Counted from the first letter of the stretch, positions 36,381-45,882 are shown. The stretch: 64,000 nucleotides of DNA from Rhodospirillaceae bacterium (GCA_018702955.1 JABJEK010000078.1:1-64000); one strand, 5' to 3'. The notes: a model not told the origin generated them from the letters alone. Made by a program: numbers and translations.

Positions 36381-36716
36381 TTACACTGGACGGACCGTCA
36401 ACGTGGCGCCCGTGACGCGAACAATTTCAACTTCAGTGCCATCTCCTATCGCTGCGTTTTCCGCGCAACTCGCGACCCACCACACGTCGTCGATCAACAG
36501 ACTTCCGACACCGGCTTCCGTCACATCGGTCAGCACAGCCTTGCGGCCAAGAAGATTGTTTCCCTGCTTATTGGGACGGTTATTTCTCCGGCGACGGCGC
36601 CAATGGCGTGCATCAAGCCAAAATAAGGGCAGCAACAAGAGGTACCAGCCTAGGAGAATGGCTAGAACCACAAATTTGAAAGGCCCCACCCCGCCATGTT
36701 TCGTGTCTTCCGACAC
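36381..36716 (-). CDS. Small NfeD-like protein (second copy)
   Basis: This 111-residue protein has one membrane span (FVVLAILLGWYLLLLPLFWL), a basic linker (RHWRRRRRNNR) and an NfeD-type OB-fold (GRKAVLTDVTEAGVGSLLID...VEIVRVTGATLTVRPV). The OB-fold matches the C-terminal domain of the preceding gene. Translation starts at a GTG overlapping the upstream stop by one base (TAGTG), with no Shine-Dalgarno, so it depends on coupling. It looks like a truncated tandem duplicate lacking the multi-span N-terminus. A longer frame to 36821 lies inside the neighbour and is rejected. Confidence 0.7.
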   Translation of the reverse strand: MSEDTKHGGVGPFKFVVLAILLGWYLLLLPLFWLDARHWRRRRRNNRPNKQGNNLLGRKAVLTDVTEAGVGSLLIDDVWWVASCAENAAIGDGTEVEIVRVTGATLTVRPV

Positions 36717-37183
36717 TAACCGGCACTGAAGGTCCGCACGATCAGGGTCGCGCCGTCGGTGTCGGTCACCTCTACCTCGACGCCCTTTTCGAGCGGGCCG
36801 TCCGCGCTCGCCTGCCACCATGTGTCGTCGATCTGGACCCGGCCGCGCCCGTCTTTGAGGGGCTCAGCCAATGTGATGCGGCGGCCTACATAGCTGCGCC
36901 CACGGGTGTTCAGGTTCGGGTGGTCGGACTTGATGGGCCGCATCCGCAGCCAGCGCAGCCATAACACCGTGCTGATAACCGACAGTACAGCGAAGAGGAG
37001 CATTTGATAGCGCCAGTCGAAGTCCGGTCTGATCAGCACGACCAGGCCGATCACGGCGGCGGAAATCCCCGGCCAAAGCAGCAGAGTGGAGGCCACGAAA
37101 GCCTCGAGGGCGATCAGCAGGACCGCGAAGGCCCACCAGTGCCAGAACTCGATTTCCCAAAAGAATGCGACATACTCGTCCAT
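36716..37183 (-). CDS. NfeD family membrane protein
   Basis: The 155-residue protein has three hydrophobic spans (FWHWWAFAVLLIALEAFVAS, LLLWPGISAAVIGLVVLI, MLLFAVLSVISTVLWLRWL). A soluble OB-fold follows (GRRITLAEPLKDGRGRVQIDDTWWQASADGPLEKGVEVEVTD). NfeD proteins pair with SPFH proteins of the slipin/QmcA type in membrane microdomains; that partner is directly upstream, 15 bp away. It is coupled downstream to a second, shorter NfeD-like gene. Confidence 0.92.
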   Translation of the reverse strand: MDEYVAFFWEIEFWHWWAFAVLLIALEAFVASTLLLWPGISAAVIGLVVLIRPDFDWRYQMLLFAVLSVISTVLWLRWLRMRPIKSDHPNLNTRGRSYVGRRITLAEPLKDGRGRVQIDDTWWQASADGPLEKGVEVEVTDTDGATLIVRTFSAG

Positions 37184-37198
37184 GCGAAATACTCCGAG

Positions 37199-38206
37199 TT
37201 AGTCGGCGTTGTCCTGGGGCGTCAGCGGTACGGAACCCCGGCGTTGCGCGCCGTTTGTGCCACTGGGGGCCGTGTCATCGGCGCCGAACGCCGATTTGGC
37301 GATCTCGGCGATCCCGCCGAGGCTGCCGATGAAGTTCGAGGCTTCGATCGGGAACAGGATGACGCGCTGGTTGGGCGCGGACGCCAGCTGACCAATGGCC
37401 TCGACGTACTTCTGGGCCACGAAATAGTTGACCGCCTGCATGTCGCCCGCCGCGATAGCCGTCGAGACGGCCTCGGTGGCGCTGGCTTCGGCCTGCGCTT
37501 CACGTTCGCGGGCCTCGGCATCGCGGTAGGCCGCTTCCCGGCGCCCCTCGGCCTCGAGGATGGCTGATTGCTTCATGCCCTCGGCACGCAGGATTGCGGC
37601 CTGTTTCTCGCCCTCGGCCGTGAGGACTTCCGCGCGTTTTTCGCGTTCGGCCTTCATCTGGCCGCCCATGGCCTCAACAAGATCACCCGGTGGGGTGAGA
37701 TCCTTGATCTCCACCCGGGTTACCTTGATACCCCAGGGGTTGGTGGCCGCGTCGATGACCCGCAGCAGGCGTTCGTTGATGTCGTCACGCTTGGACAACA
37801 CGTCGTCGAGGCTCATCGAGCCGATCACCGTACGGATATTCGTCATGGACAGATTGGTGATCGCGCGTTCGAGGTCGTTGACTTCGTATGCTGCGCGGGC
37901 GGAGTCGACGACCTGATAGAACGCCACGCCGTCGGCGGTAATTGTCGCATTGTCGTAGGAAATGACGTCCTGGGACGGGATGTCGAGCACGGTCTCGCGC
38001 AAGGACAGCTTGAAGCCGACCCGATCAACAAAGGGGATGATCAGGTGCAGGCCCGGATGAAGCGTTCGGGTGTAGCGCCCAAACCGCTCGACGGTCCATT
38101 CCTGGGCCTGTGGCACCTGCTTGACGCCGGACTTGATGATGACGGCTGCCAGAATGACGACCGCGATGACGAATACGAGAAATCCGCTCGGTAAAAACGC
38201 TTCCAT
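37199..38206 (-). CDS. SPFH/band 7 family protein (QmcA/paraslipin type)
   Basis: The 335-residue protein has one N-terminal span (SGFLVFVIAVVILAAVIIKSG) followed by the SPFH domain: VPQAQEWTVERFGRYTRTLHPGLHLIIPFVDRV, LRETVLDIPSQDVISYDNATI and RTVIGSMSLDDVLSKRDDINERLL. A long coiled-coil rich in Ala, Glu and Arg (EREKRAEVLTAEGEKQAAIL) comes next. This architecture belongs to QmcA/stomatin-like proteins that form ring-shaped cages at the inner membrane. It is cotranscribed with nfeD. Confidence 0.93.
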   Translation of the reverse strand: MEAFLPSGFLVFVIAVVILAAVIIKSGVKQVPQAQEWTVERFGRYTRTLHPGLHLIIPFVDRVGFKLSLRETVLDIPSQDVISYDNATITADGVAFYQVVDSARAAYEVNDLERAITNLSMTNIRTVIGSMSLDDVLSKRDDINERLLRVIDAATNPWGIKVTRVEIKDLTPPGDLVEAMGGQMKAEREKRAEVLTAEGEKQAAILRAEGMKQSAILEAEGRREAAYRDAEAREREAQAEASATEAVSTAIAAGDMQAVNYFVAQKYVEAIGQLASAPNQRVILFPIEASNFIGSLGGIAEIAKSAFGADDTAPSGTNGAQRRGSVPLTPQDNAD

Positions 38207-38358
38207 GAAAATACCCCTCAGTTCTGCAAATGGTGCTCCGCAATACGCCAGTATGTGGGGCTTTTCCGGGGTTTATCCACCTAAAACGGTATTGCGAAGC
38301 GATATATCAAAGAGATTCCAGGGCGTTAGAATCCTGAATAAATACCGCTGATACGGCG

Positions 38359-38838
38359 CTAGAACGGGATTTCGTCGTCCAGATCGTCGCCGCCGCCCAT
38401 GCCGCCACCGCCGCCCCCGGCCATCGCAGGCTGCTGGTCGTGTGGAGGCGGGGCATCGTACCCACCACCGCCGCCCTGGCCACCGCCACGGCTGTCGAGC
38501 ATGACCATCTCACCGCGGAAGCGCTGGAGCACGACCTCGGTCGTGTATTTCTCCTGGCCGGATTGGTCGGTCCATTTGCGGGTCTGCAACTGACCCTCGA
38601 GGAATACCTTGGCGCCCTTCTGGAGGTATTTCTCGGCCACCTCGACCAGTTTCTGATCGAACATCACCACCCGGTGCCACTCGGTTTTTTCCTGCATCTC
38701 GCCCGAATTACGGTCTTTCCAGCGCTCAGACGTGGCGACCGAAAGGTTGCACACCTTGTCGCCGGACTGCATGGAGCGAACTTCCGGGTCGCGGCCCAGA
38801 TTTCCGACGAGAATGACTTTATTGACGCTGCCTGACAT
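38359..38838 (-). CDS. ssb: Single-stranded DNA-binding protein
   Basis: The 159-residue SSB has the OB-fold ([69 protein letters not shown]). A Gly-rich linker ([19 protein letters not shown]) leads to the conserved acidic tip DDLDDEIPF, which recruits RecQ, RecG and other partners. The ATG follows GGAGACACACCCC. It is divergent from the amidohydrolase and, beyond that, uvrA. Confidence 0.96.
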   Translation of the reverse strand: MSGSVNKVILVGNLGRDPEVRSMQSGDKVCNLSVATSERWKDRNSGEMQEKTEWHRVVMFDQKLVEVAEKYLQKGAKVFLEGQLQTRKWTDQSGQEKYTTEVVLQRFRGEMVMLDSRGGGQGGGGGYDAPPPHDQQPAMAGGGGGGMGGGDDLDDEIPF

Positions 38839-38874
38839 GGGGTGTGTCTCCTAGACTTGGGAATCGATCATCAT

Positions 38875-38904
38875 GCGCCCCGTAAAGGCTGCGACTCGGG
38901 GCGC
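38875..38904. other. Hairpin upstream of ssb
   Basis: A perfect 8-bp inverted repeat (GCGCCCCG / CGGGGCGC) with a 14-nt loop lies 37 bp upstream of the ssb start in the divergent ssb/amidohydrolase gap (38839-39115). It has no T-run. It could be an ssb leader hairpin or an operator. Confidence 0.35.
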
Positions 38905-39115
38905 AAATCCACGCTCACACTGGCATGGGGCCCGTTGCCTCACAAGCGCTCTGGACGGGGACTTATCCCCATGATATTCATGTTTTGTTCTCCTGTCCAA
39001 CAGGGCCCGAATGTTTACGCTAATCCACAATCACAATCCGGAATAACCGTCGTCAAAAGTCGCCATCGAAGGCAAAATTGACGCAACAGCAGCCGGAGAA
39101 AGACAGGGTGAATTC

Positions 39116-40102
39116 GTGGCGACCGTCATCGACATTCATACACACGCCTTCGGCCAATCCTACCTGGATTTGCTCGACGAACACGGCGCCCCCGATTACG
39201 GCACCAGGCAGATGCCCGATGGAAAGGAGTATCTGCTTGAGAAAGGCGTCCCTGCCGTGGCTCTGCGCCCCGAGGCCTTCGACTACGAAGCCAAAATCCG
39301 CCAGTTGGACCAATACGGCATAGACCTCGCGATTGTATCGCTCAGTTCGCCGGGGGTTTTCTGGGGTGGCGAGGCCATCAGCAGCCAAGCCTCGACGATC
39401 GTCAATGACAGTCAGGCTGCGGCGCAGACGGCATATCCGGACCGCATTCGCTGGCTTGCGTCACTCCCGTGGGAGTATCCCGATCTGGCCGTTGCCGAGC
39501 TCGACCGCGCCGTCGAAAAAGGTGCCGTCGGCGTCATGGTGATGGCCACGATCGGCGGGCGCCATCTGGTTGACCCGCTGTTCGAGCCGATCTGGCGTGC
39601 GGTCGACCGTCATGCCCTGCCCGTTTTGGTCCACCCGACAGCGCCATTCGGTGCCAGAGAGGCCGAGTTTTCACGCGAACGTATACTGATGCCCGGCGTC
39701 GGGTTCATGTTCGATACCACCTTGTGTATCGCCCGCATGATCCTCGACGGCTTTCTCGATCGCCATACAAAGCTGAAACTCATCGCCGCTCATGGCGGTG
39801 GCTTTCTCCCCTATGTCGCGGGCCGCATCGACATGCTTTTCGACCGCGAGACCCTGGTGGCGCAAAACATCGACCGCGCGCCGAGCAGCTATCTCGAGGA
39901 CATCTGGTTTGACTCGGTCGTCTACAACCCGGGCGCCCTTGAACTGTGTATCGAGACGTCCGGGCCCGGCAACGTGATGTTCGGCACCGACCTCCCCATG
40001 TCCGCCGATGTCGAGGCGCTCTATGCCGTGGTCGACCGGTTGCCTGCCGATCAGGTGAAGGCGATCAAGGCGGGAACCGCCCAGAAAGTGTTCGGGCTTT
40101 GA
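39116..40102 (+). CDS. Amidohydrolase family protein (ACMSD-like decarboxylase)
   Basis: This 328-residue TIM-barrel metalloenzyme opens with VIDIHTHAFG, the H-x-H metal pair. Further metal-site residues are His in VLVHPTAPFG, HGGGFLPYVAGRID (His) and MFGTDLPM (Asp). This set is typical of the 2-amino-3-carboxymuconate-6-semialdehyde decarboxylase branch of amidohydrolases, which decarboxylate aromatic or muconate acids. Translation starts at GTG after CAGGGTGA. It stands alone between ssb and uvrA; the substrate is unknown. Confidence 0.87.
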   Translation: MATVIDIHTHAFGQSYLDLLDEHGAPDYGTRQMPDGKEYLLEKGVPAVALRPEAFDYEAKIRQLDQYGIDLAIVSLSSPGVFWGGEAISSQASTIVNDSQAAAQTAYPDRIRWLASLPWEYPDLAVAELDRAVEKGAVGVMVMATIGGRHLVDPLFEPIWRAVDRHALPVLVHPTAPFGAREAEFSRERILMPGVGFMFDTTLCIARMILDGFLDRHTKLKLIAAHGGGFLPYVAGRIDMLFDRETLVAQNIDRAPSSYLEDIWFDSVVYNPGALELCIETSGPGNVMFGTDLPMSADVEALYAVVDRLPADQVKAIKAGTAQKVFGL

Positions 40103-40272
40103 ATATTCCGGACACCCCTATCGCCTGCCCCATGAACAAACAGCACAGTTGTGCCCACAGTTTGGCTCTGTCCACTGGTCTTTCGATCCTCGCCACGCCA
40201 TATTCGAAACCGGTACTGGATCACACCAGCGACGGCTGAAAACCGGCTGAAACCCTCGCTTACAAGGCTCTG

Positions 40273-43131
40273 ATGCAGAAGAAAATCGTCGTCCGCGGCG
40301 CCCGCGAACATAATTTGCGTAACGTCGATGTCTCCCTGCCCCGGGATTCCCTGGTGGTGATCACGGGCCTTTCGGGCTCGGGCAAGTCGTCGCTCGCCTT
40401 CGATACGATCTACGCCGAGGGCCAGCGTCGCTACGTCGAAAGCCTGTCCGCCTATGCGCGCCAGTTCCTGGAGCTGATGCAGAAGCCGGACGTGGATTCC
40501 ATCGAGGGCCTGTCGCCGGCGATCTCCATCGAGCAGAAGACCACGAGCCGGAATCCACGCTCAACCGTCGGCACCGTCACCGAGATCTACGATTACCTGC
40601 GACTGCTCTATGCCCGGGTCGGCATCCCCTACTCGCCCGCCACGGGCCTGCCGATCGAGGCTCAGTCGGTCAGCCAGATGGTCGACCGTACGCTCGAAAT
40701 GGAAGAAGGCACGCGGTTGTATCTGCTGGCCCCCATCGTGCGCGGGCGCAAGGGCGAGTACCGCAAGGAACTCGCCGGCCTGCAGAAGCGCGGCTTCCAG
40801 CGGGTGAAGATCGACGGCGAGATGTACGAGATCGCCGACGCGCCCGCGCTCGACAAGAACTTCAAGCACGACATCGCCGTTGTGGTGGACCGGATCGTGG
40901 TTCGCCCCGGGATCGAGACTCGGCTGGCGGATTCCATCGAGACCGCACTGGAGCTGGCGGACGGGCTGGCCTTCGCAGAGAACGCCGACGGCGGCGAACA
41001 GACGATCTTTTCGTCCAAATTCGCCTGCCCCGTGTCCGGTTTCACGATCGAGGAAATCGAGCCGCGGCTGTTCTCGTTCAACAACCCCTTCGGTGCGTGT
41101 CCCGCTTGTGATGGTTTGGGAACGAAAGTGGTGGTCGATCCCGATTTGGTGGTGCCCGACAAGACCAAGAGCCTGCGCGACGGCGCGGTGGCCCCCTGGT
41201 CCAACTCATCCAGCCCCTACTACGCCCAGACGCTGGATGCGATTGCCCGTCACTTCAAGGTCTCGGCGGCGGACGCATGGTCGGAACTGCCCGACAAGAT
41301 GCAGAGCGCGGTTTTATTCGGCTCGGGCAAGACCTCGATCACGATGAAGTACGACGACGGGTTGCGCACCTACGAGACCAAGAAGCCCTTCGAGGGCGTG
41401 GTGATGAACCTGGAGCGCCGCTACCGGGAGACCGAGAGCAGTTGGGCGCGCGAGGAAATCGGCAAATACCAGGTGACGTCCGTTTGCGAGACCTGCGAAG
41501 GCGCGCGTTTGAAGCCCGAAGCGCTCGCCGTACGCATCAACGACAAGCATGTCAGCGACACGACCAAGATGTCGATCGCGGCGGCCGGCGCCTGGTTCCT
41601 CGACCTTGAGAACCACCTGACGCCGAAACAACGCGAGATCGCCGACCGCATCCTGCGCGAGATCAACGAACGGCTGGGTTTCCTCAACGATGTCGGGCTC
41701 GAATATCTGACTCTCGACCGCAAGTCGGGCACGCTGTCGGGTGGCGAGAGCCAGCGTATTCGCCTGGCCTCCCAGATCGGCTCCGGCCTGACCGGTGTGC
41801 TGTACGTGCTCGATGAGCCCTCCATCGGCCTGCACCAGCGCGACAATGCCCGCCTGCTGGAGACCCTCAAGCGTTTGCGCGATCTCGGTAACACCGTCGT
41901 CGTGGTCGAACATGACGAGGACGCGATCCGCACGGCCGACTATCTGGTGGATATGGGCCCGGGTGCTGGTGTCCATGGCGGCGAGGTCGTGGCCCGGGGC
42001 ACACCCAAGAAGGTGATGCAGCAGGTCAACAAGAGCCTGACCGCCAAATACCTGACCGGTATCGAACAGGTCCCGATCCCGGCCGAACGGCGCCCGGGCA
42101 AGAAGGGCCAGACCCTGAAGGTCGTCGGCGCGACATCAAACAACCTGCAGAACGTGACAGCCGAGATCCCGCTGGGCACATTCACCTGCGTCACGGGTGT
42201 GTCGGGTTCGGGCAAGTCCACCCTGGTACTCGACACGCTGTACAACGCCGCCGCGCGGCACATTTATGGCTCACGCCCGGCGCCGGGTGCCCACACGGCG
42301 ATCGAGGGTCTGGATTATCTCGACAAGGTCATCGACATCGACCAGTCACCCATCGGCCGCACGCCGCGCTCGAACCCGGCGACCTACACCGGAGCCTTCA
42401 CGCCGATCCGGGACTGGTTCACCGGCCTGCCGGAATCCAAGGCGCGCGGCTACAAGCCCGGCCGCTTCTCGTTCAACGTGAAGGGCGGGCGCTGCGAGGC
42501 CTGTCAGGGCGACGGCGTCATCAAGATCGAGATGCATTTCCTGCCGGATGTCTACGTCGAGTGCGACGTGTGTCACGGCAAACGCTACAACCGCGAGACG
42601 CTGGAAATCCTCTATCGGGATAAATCCATCGCCGACGTCCTCGACATGACCGTCGAGGAAGGCCGCGAGTTTTTCAAGGCGGTGCCGTCGATCCGGGACA
42701 AGCTGGAGACGCTGGAGCGGGTCGGGCTGAGTTACATCCAGGTCGGTCAGGCCGCCACCACCCTGTCGGGCGGCGAGGCCCAGCGGGTGAAGCTCGCCAA
42801 GGAATTGTCCCGCCGGGCCACGGGCAAGACGCTCTATATCCTCGATGAGCCCACGACCGGCCTGCACTATCACGACGTGCGTAAATTGCTCGAAGTGCTT
42901 CAGGCGCTCGTCGATACCGGCAACACGGTGGTGGTGATCGAGCATAATCTGGAGGTCATCAAGACCGCCGACTGGATCATCGATCTCGGCCCCGAGGGCG
43001 GCGACAAGGGCGGCGAAATCGTCGCCACCGGCACACCGGAAGATATCTGCGCGGTCGAGCGCAGTTTCACGGGCGACTTCCTCGCCCCCTACCTGCCGTC
43101 ACTGGCGAAGAAAACGAAGAAACGGGCGTAG
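40273..43131 (+). CDS. uvrA: Excinuclease ABC subunit A
   Basis: The 952-residue protein detects helix-distorting lesions in nucleotide excision repair. It has two ABC ATPase halves: Walker A sites GLSGSGKSS (near residue 32) and GVSGSGKST (near 643), with signatures [16 protein letters not shown] and [16 protein letters not shown]. Zinc-type cysteine clusters occur in the insertion regions (CPVSG...[25 protein letters not shown]...[10 protein letters not shown]). It works with UvrB and with Mfd encoded in this window. No convincing alphaproteobacterial LexA box was found upstream. Confidence 0.98.
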   Translation: MQKKIVVRGAREHNLRNVDVSLPRDSLVVITGLSGSGKSSLAFDTIYAEGQRRYVESLSAYARQFLELMQKPDVDSIEGLSPAISIEQKTTSRNPRSTVGTVTEIYDYLRLLYARVGIPYSPATGLPIEAQSVSQMVDRTLEMEEGTRLYLLAPIVRGRKGEYRKELAGLQKRGFQRVKIDGEMYEIADAPALDKNFKHDIAVVVDRIVVRPGIETRLADSIETALELADGLAFAENADGGEQTIFSSKFACPVSGFTIEEIEPRLFSFNNPFGACPACDGLGTKVVVDPDLVVPDKTKSLRDGAVAPWSNSSSPYYAQTLDAIARHFKVSAADAWSELPDKMQSAVLFGSGKTSITMKYDDGLRTYETKKPFEGVVMNLERRYRETESSWAREEIGKYQVTSVCETCEGARLKPEALAVRINDKHVSDTTKMSIAAAGAWFLDLENHLTPKQREIADRILREINERLGFLNDVGLEYLTLDRKSGTLSGGESQRIRLASQIGSGLTGVLYVLDEPSIGLHQRDNARLLETLKRLRDLGNTVVVVEHDEDAIRTADYLVDMGPGAGVHGGEVVARGTPKKVMQQVNKSLTAKYLTGIEQVPIPAERRPGKKGQTLKVVGATSNNLQNVTAEIPLGTFTCVTGVSGSGKSTLVLDTLYNAAARHIYGSRPAPGAHTAIEGLDYLDKVIDIDQSPIGRTPRSNPATYTGAFTPIRDWFTGLPESKARGYKPGRFSFNVKGGRCEACQGDGVIKIEMHFLPDVYVECDVCHGKRYNRETLEILYRDKSIADVLDMTVEEGREFFKAVPSIRDKLETLERVGLSYIQVGQAATTLSGGEAQRVKLAKELSRRATGKTLYILDEPTTGLHYHDVRKLLEVLQALVDTGNTVVVIEHNLEVIKTADWIIDLGPEGGDKGGEIVATGTPEDICAVERSFTGDFLAPYLPSLAKKTKKRA

Positions 43132-43154
43132 GCCCACAACCAGGAGAGAAAACC

Positions 43155-43439
43155 ATGTCCGCATACATCGTCGTAGATGCCAACGTTCACGACCCGGAGG
43201 CGTTCAAGGCCTATGCCGAGAAGGTCGGCGCGACCCTCAAGGCGCATGGCGGCAAGCCGATTGCCAACAATTCTCCGGCTTCTCTGGAAGGCGATTGGTG
43301 CCCGGCCCGCATGGTGATCCTTGAGTTCGCCGACGAAGAGGCCGCCAAGGGCTGGTACAACTCACCAGAATATCAGGAAATCATCCCGCTGCGGCAGGTC
43401 GCCGCCACCGACAGCCTCGTGCTGGTGCCGGGTCTGTAA
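43155..43439 (+). CDS. DUF1330 protein, copy 1
   Basis: The 94-residue ferredoxin-fold protein matches DUF1330: SAYIVVDANVHDPEAFKAYAEKVGATLKAHGG, the RMVILEFADEEAAKGWYNSPEYQEIIPLR motif and a C-terminal DSLVLVPGL. The start follows CAGGAGAG, 23 bp after uvrA. Function is unknown. A second copy lies 146 bp downstream. Confidence 0.88.
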   Translation: MSAYIVVDANVHDPEAFKAYAEKVGATLKAHGGKPIANNSPASLEGDWCPARMVILEFADEEAAKGWYNSPEYQEIIPLRQVAATDSLVLVPGL

Positions 43440-43454
43440 TTCAACAAAAAGCAC

Positions 43455-43542
43455 CGTCATGCCCGCACTTGTTGCGGGTATCCACGTCGCCGGATCACGC
43501 ACCGTTGCCACGTGGATGGCCGGATCAAGTCCGGCCATGACG
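43455..43542. repeat. Palindromic intergenic repeat, copy 1
   Basis: The element is built of nested inverted repeats. It opens CGTCATGCCCGCA and closes with a CCATGACG arm. An inner pair TCCACG / CGTGGA bounds the central loop, and each arm is itself a small hairpin (GCCGGATCAAGTCCGGC). Elements of this style are widespread in alphaproteobacterial genomes between genes. It separates the two DUF1330 genes. Confidence 0.85.
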
Positions 43543-43585
43543 AATAAAAAATGGTGCACAACATTCAGAACGAAGGAGCTTCGCC

Positions 43586-43873
43586 ATGACCGCTTATGCG
43601 ATCTTCGATGCTGACATCCATGATCCGTCCGCAATGGACGAATATCTGGAGCGCGTACCGGCGACACTTGAGCAGTATGGCGCGAAACTCCTGGCCGCCA
43701 CCTCGACCATAGATACGGTCGAGGGCGGCTGGGCGGCGAAGCGGATCGTGATCCTCGAATTCTCCGACATGGCGGCGGCCCGCACCTGGTACAACTCGCC
43801 CGAATACCAGGCGGTGTTGCCTCTACGCCTTAAGGCCGCGAATGACCGGGTGATCTTCGTCGACGGGCTGTAG
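43586..43873 (+). CDS. DUF1330 protein, copy 2
   Basis: The 95-residue paralogue of the preceding gene shares the layout TAYAIFDADIHDPSAMDEYLERVPATLEQYGAK, RIVILEFSDMAAARTWYNSPEYQAVLPLR and a C-terminal DRVIFVDGL. AAGGAG lies upstream of its ATG. It is bordered on both sides by palindromic repeats of one family. Confidence 0.88.
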   Translation: MTAYAIFDADIHDPSAMDEYLERVPATLEQYGAKLLAATSTIDTVEGGWAAKRIVILEFSDMAAARTWYNSPEYQAVLPLRLKAANDRVIFVDGL

Positions 43874-43886
43874 GGCCCTATCAATT

Positions 43887-43965
43887 GTCATGCCCGGGCT
43901 TGACCCGGGCATCTCATGCGCTGCAGTCGAACAACTGAGATGCGCGGATCAAGTCCGCGCATGAC
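43887..43965. repeat. Palindromic intergenic repeat, copy 2
   Basis: The left hairpin is GTCATGCCCGGG-CTTGA-CCCGGGCAT and the right hairpin GCGCGGATCAAGTCCGCGCATGAC. The outer GTCATG / CATGAC arms pair, as do TCTCA / TGAGA. It shares the GGATCAAGTCC core and overall design with the copy at 43455. It lies between DUF1330 copy 2 and the LLM gene. Confidence 0.85.
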
Positions 43966-43993
43966 GACTGTGGAGGGTTTGTCGCGCGCAGCC

Positions 43994-45046
43994 CTACTTA
44001 CCCCGAAACGCCGGTGCCACCTCGTCGTTGAAGCGCGCCATCGTGCGCAGTGCCTGGTCCTGGCCGATCTCGCCGGTGCGCACGATGAAGGACATCTCCG
44101 TAAAGCCCCAGTCGCGATAGCGTTCGATCCGCTCGATCACTTGCTCGGGCGTGCCGATACACGTCCGCTCACGGAACATCTTCTCCAGGTCACCATCGGG
44201 CGCGAGGAATTCGAAGACGCTCTCGTCGCCCGCATAATCCTCATTCCACTGATCACCCGAAAACAACAGCCGGAACAGGTTGGCGTGTTCCTGTACCGCA
44301 CGTTTGGCCTCCGCGATGGCCTGCTCTTCCGTATCAGCGATGTGCAGAAACACCGACATCATGGCCTCATGGCTTCCCTCCGAGTGTCCGGCGGCCTTTC
44401 GGGCGTCGAGATACCAGCCGAAGCGCTCATGGGCCTCGTGGGGCGTCATCGGATACTGGTTCATCATGATGTTGAAGTTTTCGCGCCCGGCCCAGTCGAA
44501 ACTGTCGCGGGTCCGCGAGGCCCCCACCCAGATCGGCACTTCGTCCTGCAGGGGTAGCGGGTGCAGCCTCAGTTTCGGAAAACTGTAGTGATTGCCGGAA
44601 TGTTCAAATGTCTCGCCGGCCCAGGCGCGACGGATAATCCCGAAGCCCTCCTCGCGCATGTCGCTGACCTGGTCGGGATCAAGGTTGTGCCCGGCAAACT
44701 CATGGGGCAGATAACCGCGTCCGATACCGAAATCGAGACGCCCGCCGGAGAGCTGGTCGACGACAGCGTAATCCTCGGCGATGTGCAGCGGGTTGCGCAG
44801 CGGTGTCAGCGAAATCGCCGGGCCGAGGCGGATTTGTTCCGTTTCGCGCGCCCATGCAGCGAGCTGCACGGCCGGATTCGGAGACGCGCCGCCGTAGTAG
44901 TGGAAATGGTGTTCGGATATCCATATCCGCGCCCATCCCGTCTCATCTGCCACCGCCACGAGTTCCGACATTTCGTCGTAAAAGTCTGCCAATGATGGTG
45001 CGACACCCTCGCGAAAGCAGGGCAACATAAACAATCCGAATTTCAT
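43994..45046 (-). CDS. LLM class flavin-dependent oxidoreductase
   Basis: The 350-residue protein has the luciferase-like monooxygenase barrel: MKFGLFMLPCFREG at the N-terminus, WISEHHFHYYGG (the E-H-H-F motif), LGPAISLTPLRNPLHIAEDYAVVDQLSGGRLDFGIGRGY, and CIGTPEQVIERIERYRDWGF near the end. It would use FMNH2 from a separate reductase to oxidise an organic substrate; no reductase gene is adjacent. Confidence 0.9.
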   Translation of the reverse strand: MKFGLFMLPCFREGVAPSLADFYDEMSELVAVADETGWARIWISEHHFHYYGGASPNPAVQLAAWARETEQIRLGPAISLTPLRNPLHIAEDYAVVDQLSGGRLDFGIGRGYLPHEFAGHNLDPDQVSDMREEGFGIIRRAWAGETFEHSGNHYSFPKLRLHPLPLQDEVPIWVGASRTRDSFDWAGRENFNIMMNQYPMTPHEAHERFGWYLDARKAAGHSEGSHEAMMSVFLHIADTEEQAIAEAKRAVQEHANLFRLLFSGDQWNEDYAGDESVFEFLAPDGDLEKMFRERTCIGTPEQVIERIERYRDWGFTEMSFIVRTGEIGQDQALRTMARFNDEVAPAFRGK

Positions 45047-45072
45047 GAAACCAACCTGTCTTTGGTGCGGCC

Positions 45073-45882
45073 TCAGCTGCCGGCCTTGACTGCGTCCCAG
45101 TATTTTTCGTTGAGGTCGAGCACGAGGCCGTCATGAGCCTCGGCCAGGCAACCGCGTAAATTCTTGTCGCCGATCCGGGTCAGGCGATAACAGCGGTTGT
45201 AGGCGGTTCGCGCCTTGTGGACACCGGTCCTGGAATAGCTGGGCACATGGCTGACCGCCGCCGTCTCCCAAAGCCCCGCGCGGGCGTCCGTTTCGGCGCG
45301 GCCATGTCGTGGCAAGAAATCGATCATCCGCGCGAGAATCTGGCCCGCATGCATGGTGTCGCTGTTCCGGTCGACGATAGCGGTTGCCGTGGCGCGCATC
45401 GGCCCGGCGCCGAGCTCGATATCGGCTTCGGTCAGGGGATTGTCTTCGTCCGTGGCGCTTTTCCCCGGGATGAGTGTCAGCGGCTGCTCGACCATCACGG
45501 CGAGCGAGACCAGGCCTTGGGCCTCTCGGACGGTCTCGGGCACGTCGACGCGCACCGTATGGAAACCGCGCGATGCCGTGAACCGGAGCACATCGGCCGC
45601 GTTCAAGAACACTCTGCTGCCGTCGGCGCGGGTCCCGGTCACCTTGATCGCATCCGCGTTGAACGCCGTATAGGGGTAGCCGGATGTCGGGGTGGCGCGC
45701 TGCTCATGGAGGCAGATCGATGACAATTCCGCGGTACAGTTGCCGTCGGCACAGTGCAGCGGCACGGCCGATGCAGTCTGGACCACGCCCAGCATCTGCG
45801 GTTCGGCCTGTGCCGGTAATGCCGCGAATGAGCCGGCAAACAGGGGAACCGCGATAATTGCCACCATTGTGAATGTACGCAT
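45073..45882 (-). CDS. Hypothetical secreted protein
   Basis: The 269-residue product has a signal peptide (MRTFTMVAIIAVPLFAGSFAAL, cleavage after PAQA). Near the mature N-terminus three cysteines occur in HCADGNCTAELSSICLHEQ, and two more near the C-terminus in NRCYRLTRIGDKNLRGCLAEAH, suggesting disulfides. The ATG at 45882 is preceded by GGGAGG. No family is recognised. It lies upstream of the LLM gene on the same strand with a 26-bp gap. Confidence 0.7.
   Translation of the reverse strand: MRTFTMVAIIAVPLFAGSFAALPAQAEPQMLGVVQTASAVPLHCADGNCTAELSSICLHEQRATPTSGYPYTAFNADAIKVTGTRADGSRVFLNAADVLRFTASRGFHTVRVDVPETVREAQGLVSLAVMVEQPLTLIPGKSATDEDNPLTEADIELGAGPMRATATAIVDRNSDTMHAGQILARMIDFLPRHGRAETDARAGLWETAAVSHVPSYSRTGVHKARTAYNRCYRLTRIGDKNLRGCLAEAHDGLVLDLNEKYWDAVKAGS

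Noticed and set aside
34824..36626. 600-codon open frame on the plus strand antisense to gyrA
   Set aside because: The product is His/Asp/Val-rich without any domain, and the minus strand encodes an unmistakable GyrA. It is a high-GC shadow frame.
38980..39000. Possible LexA (SOS) box between ssb and the amidohydrolase
   Set aside because: Only one GTTC half-site is present (GTTCTCCTGTC); the second half of the alphaproteobacterial GTTC-N7-GTTC direct repeat is missing. The GAAC half-site upstream of uvrA near 40134 also lacks a partner.
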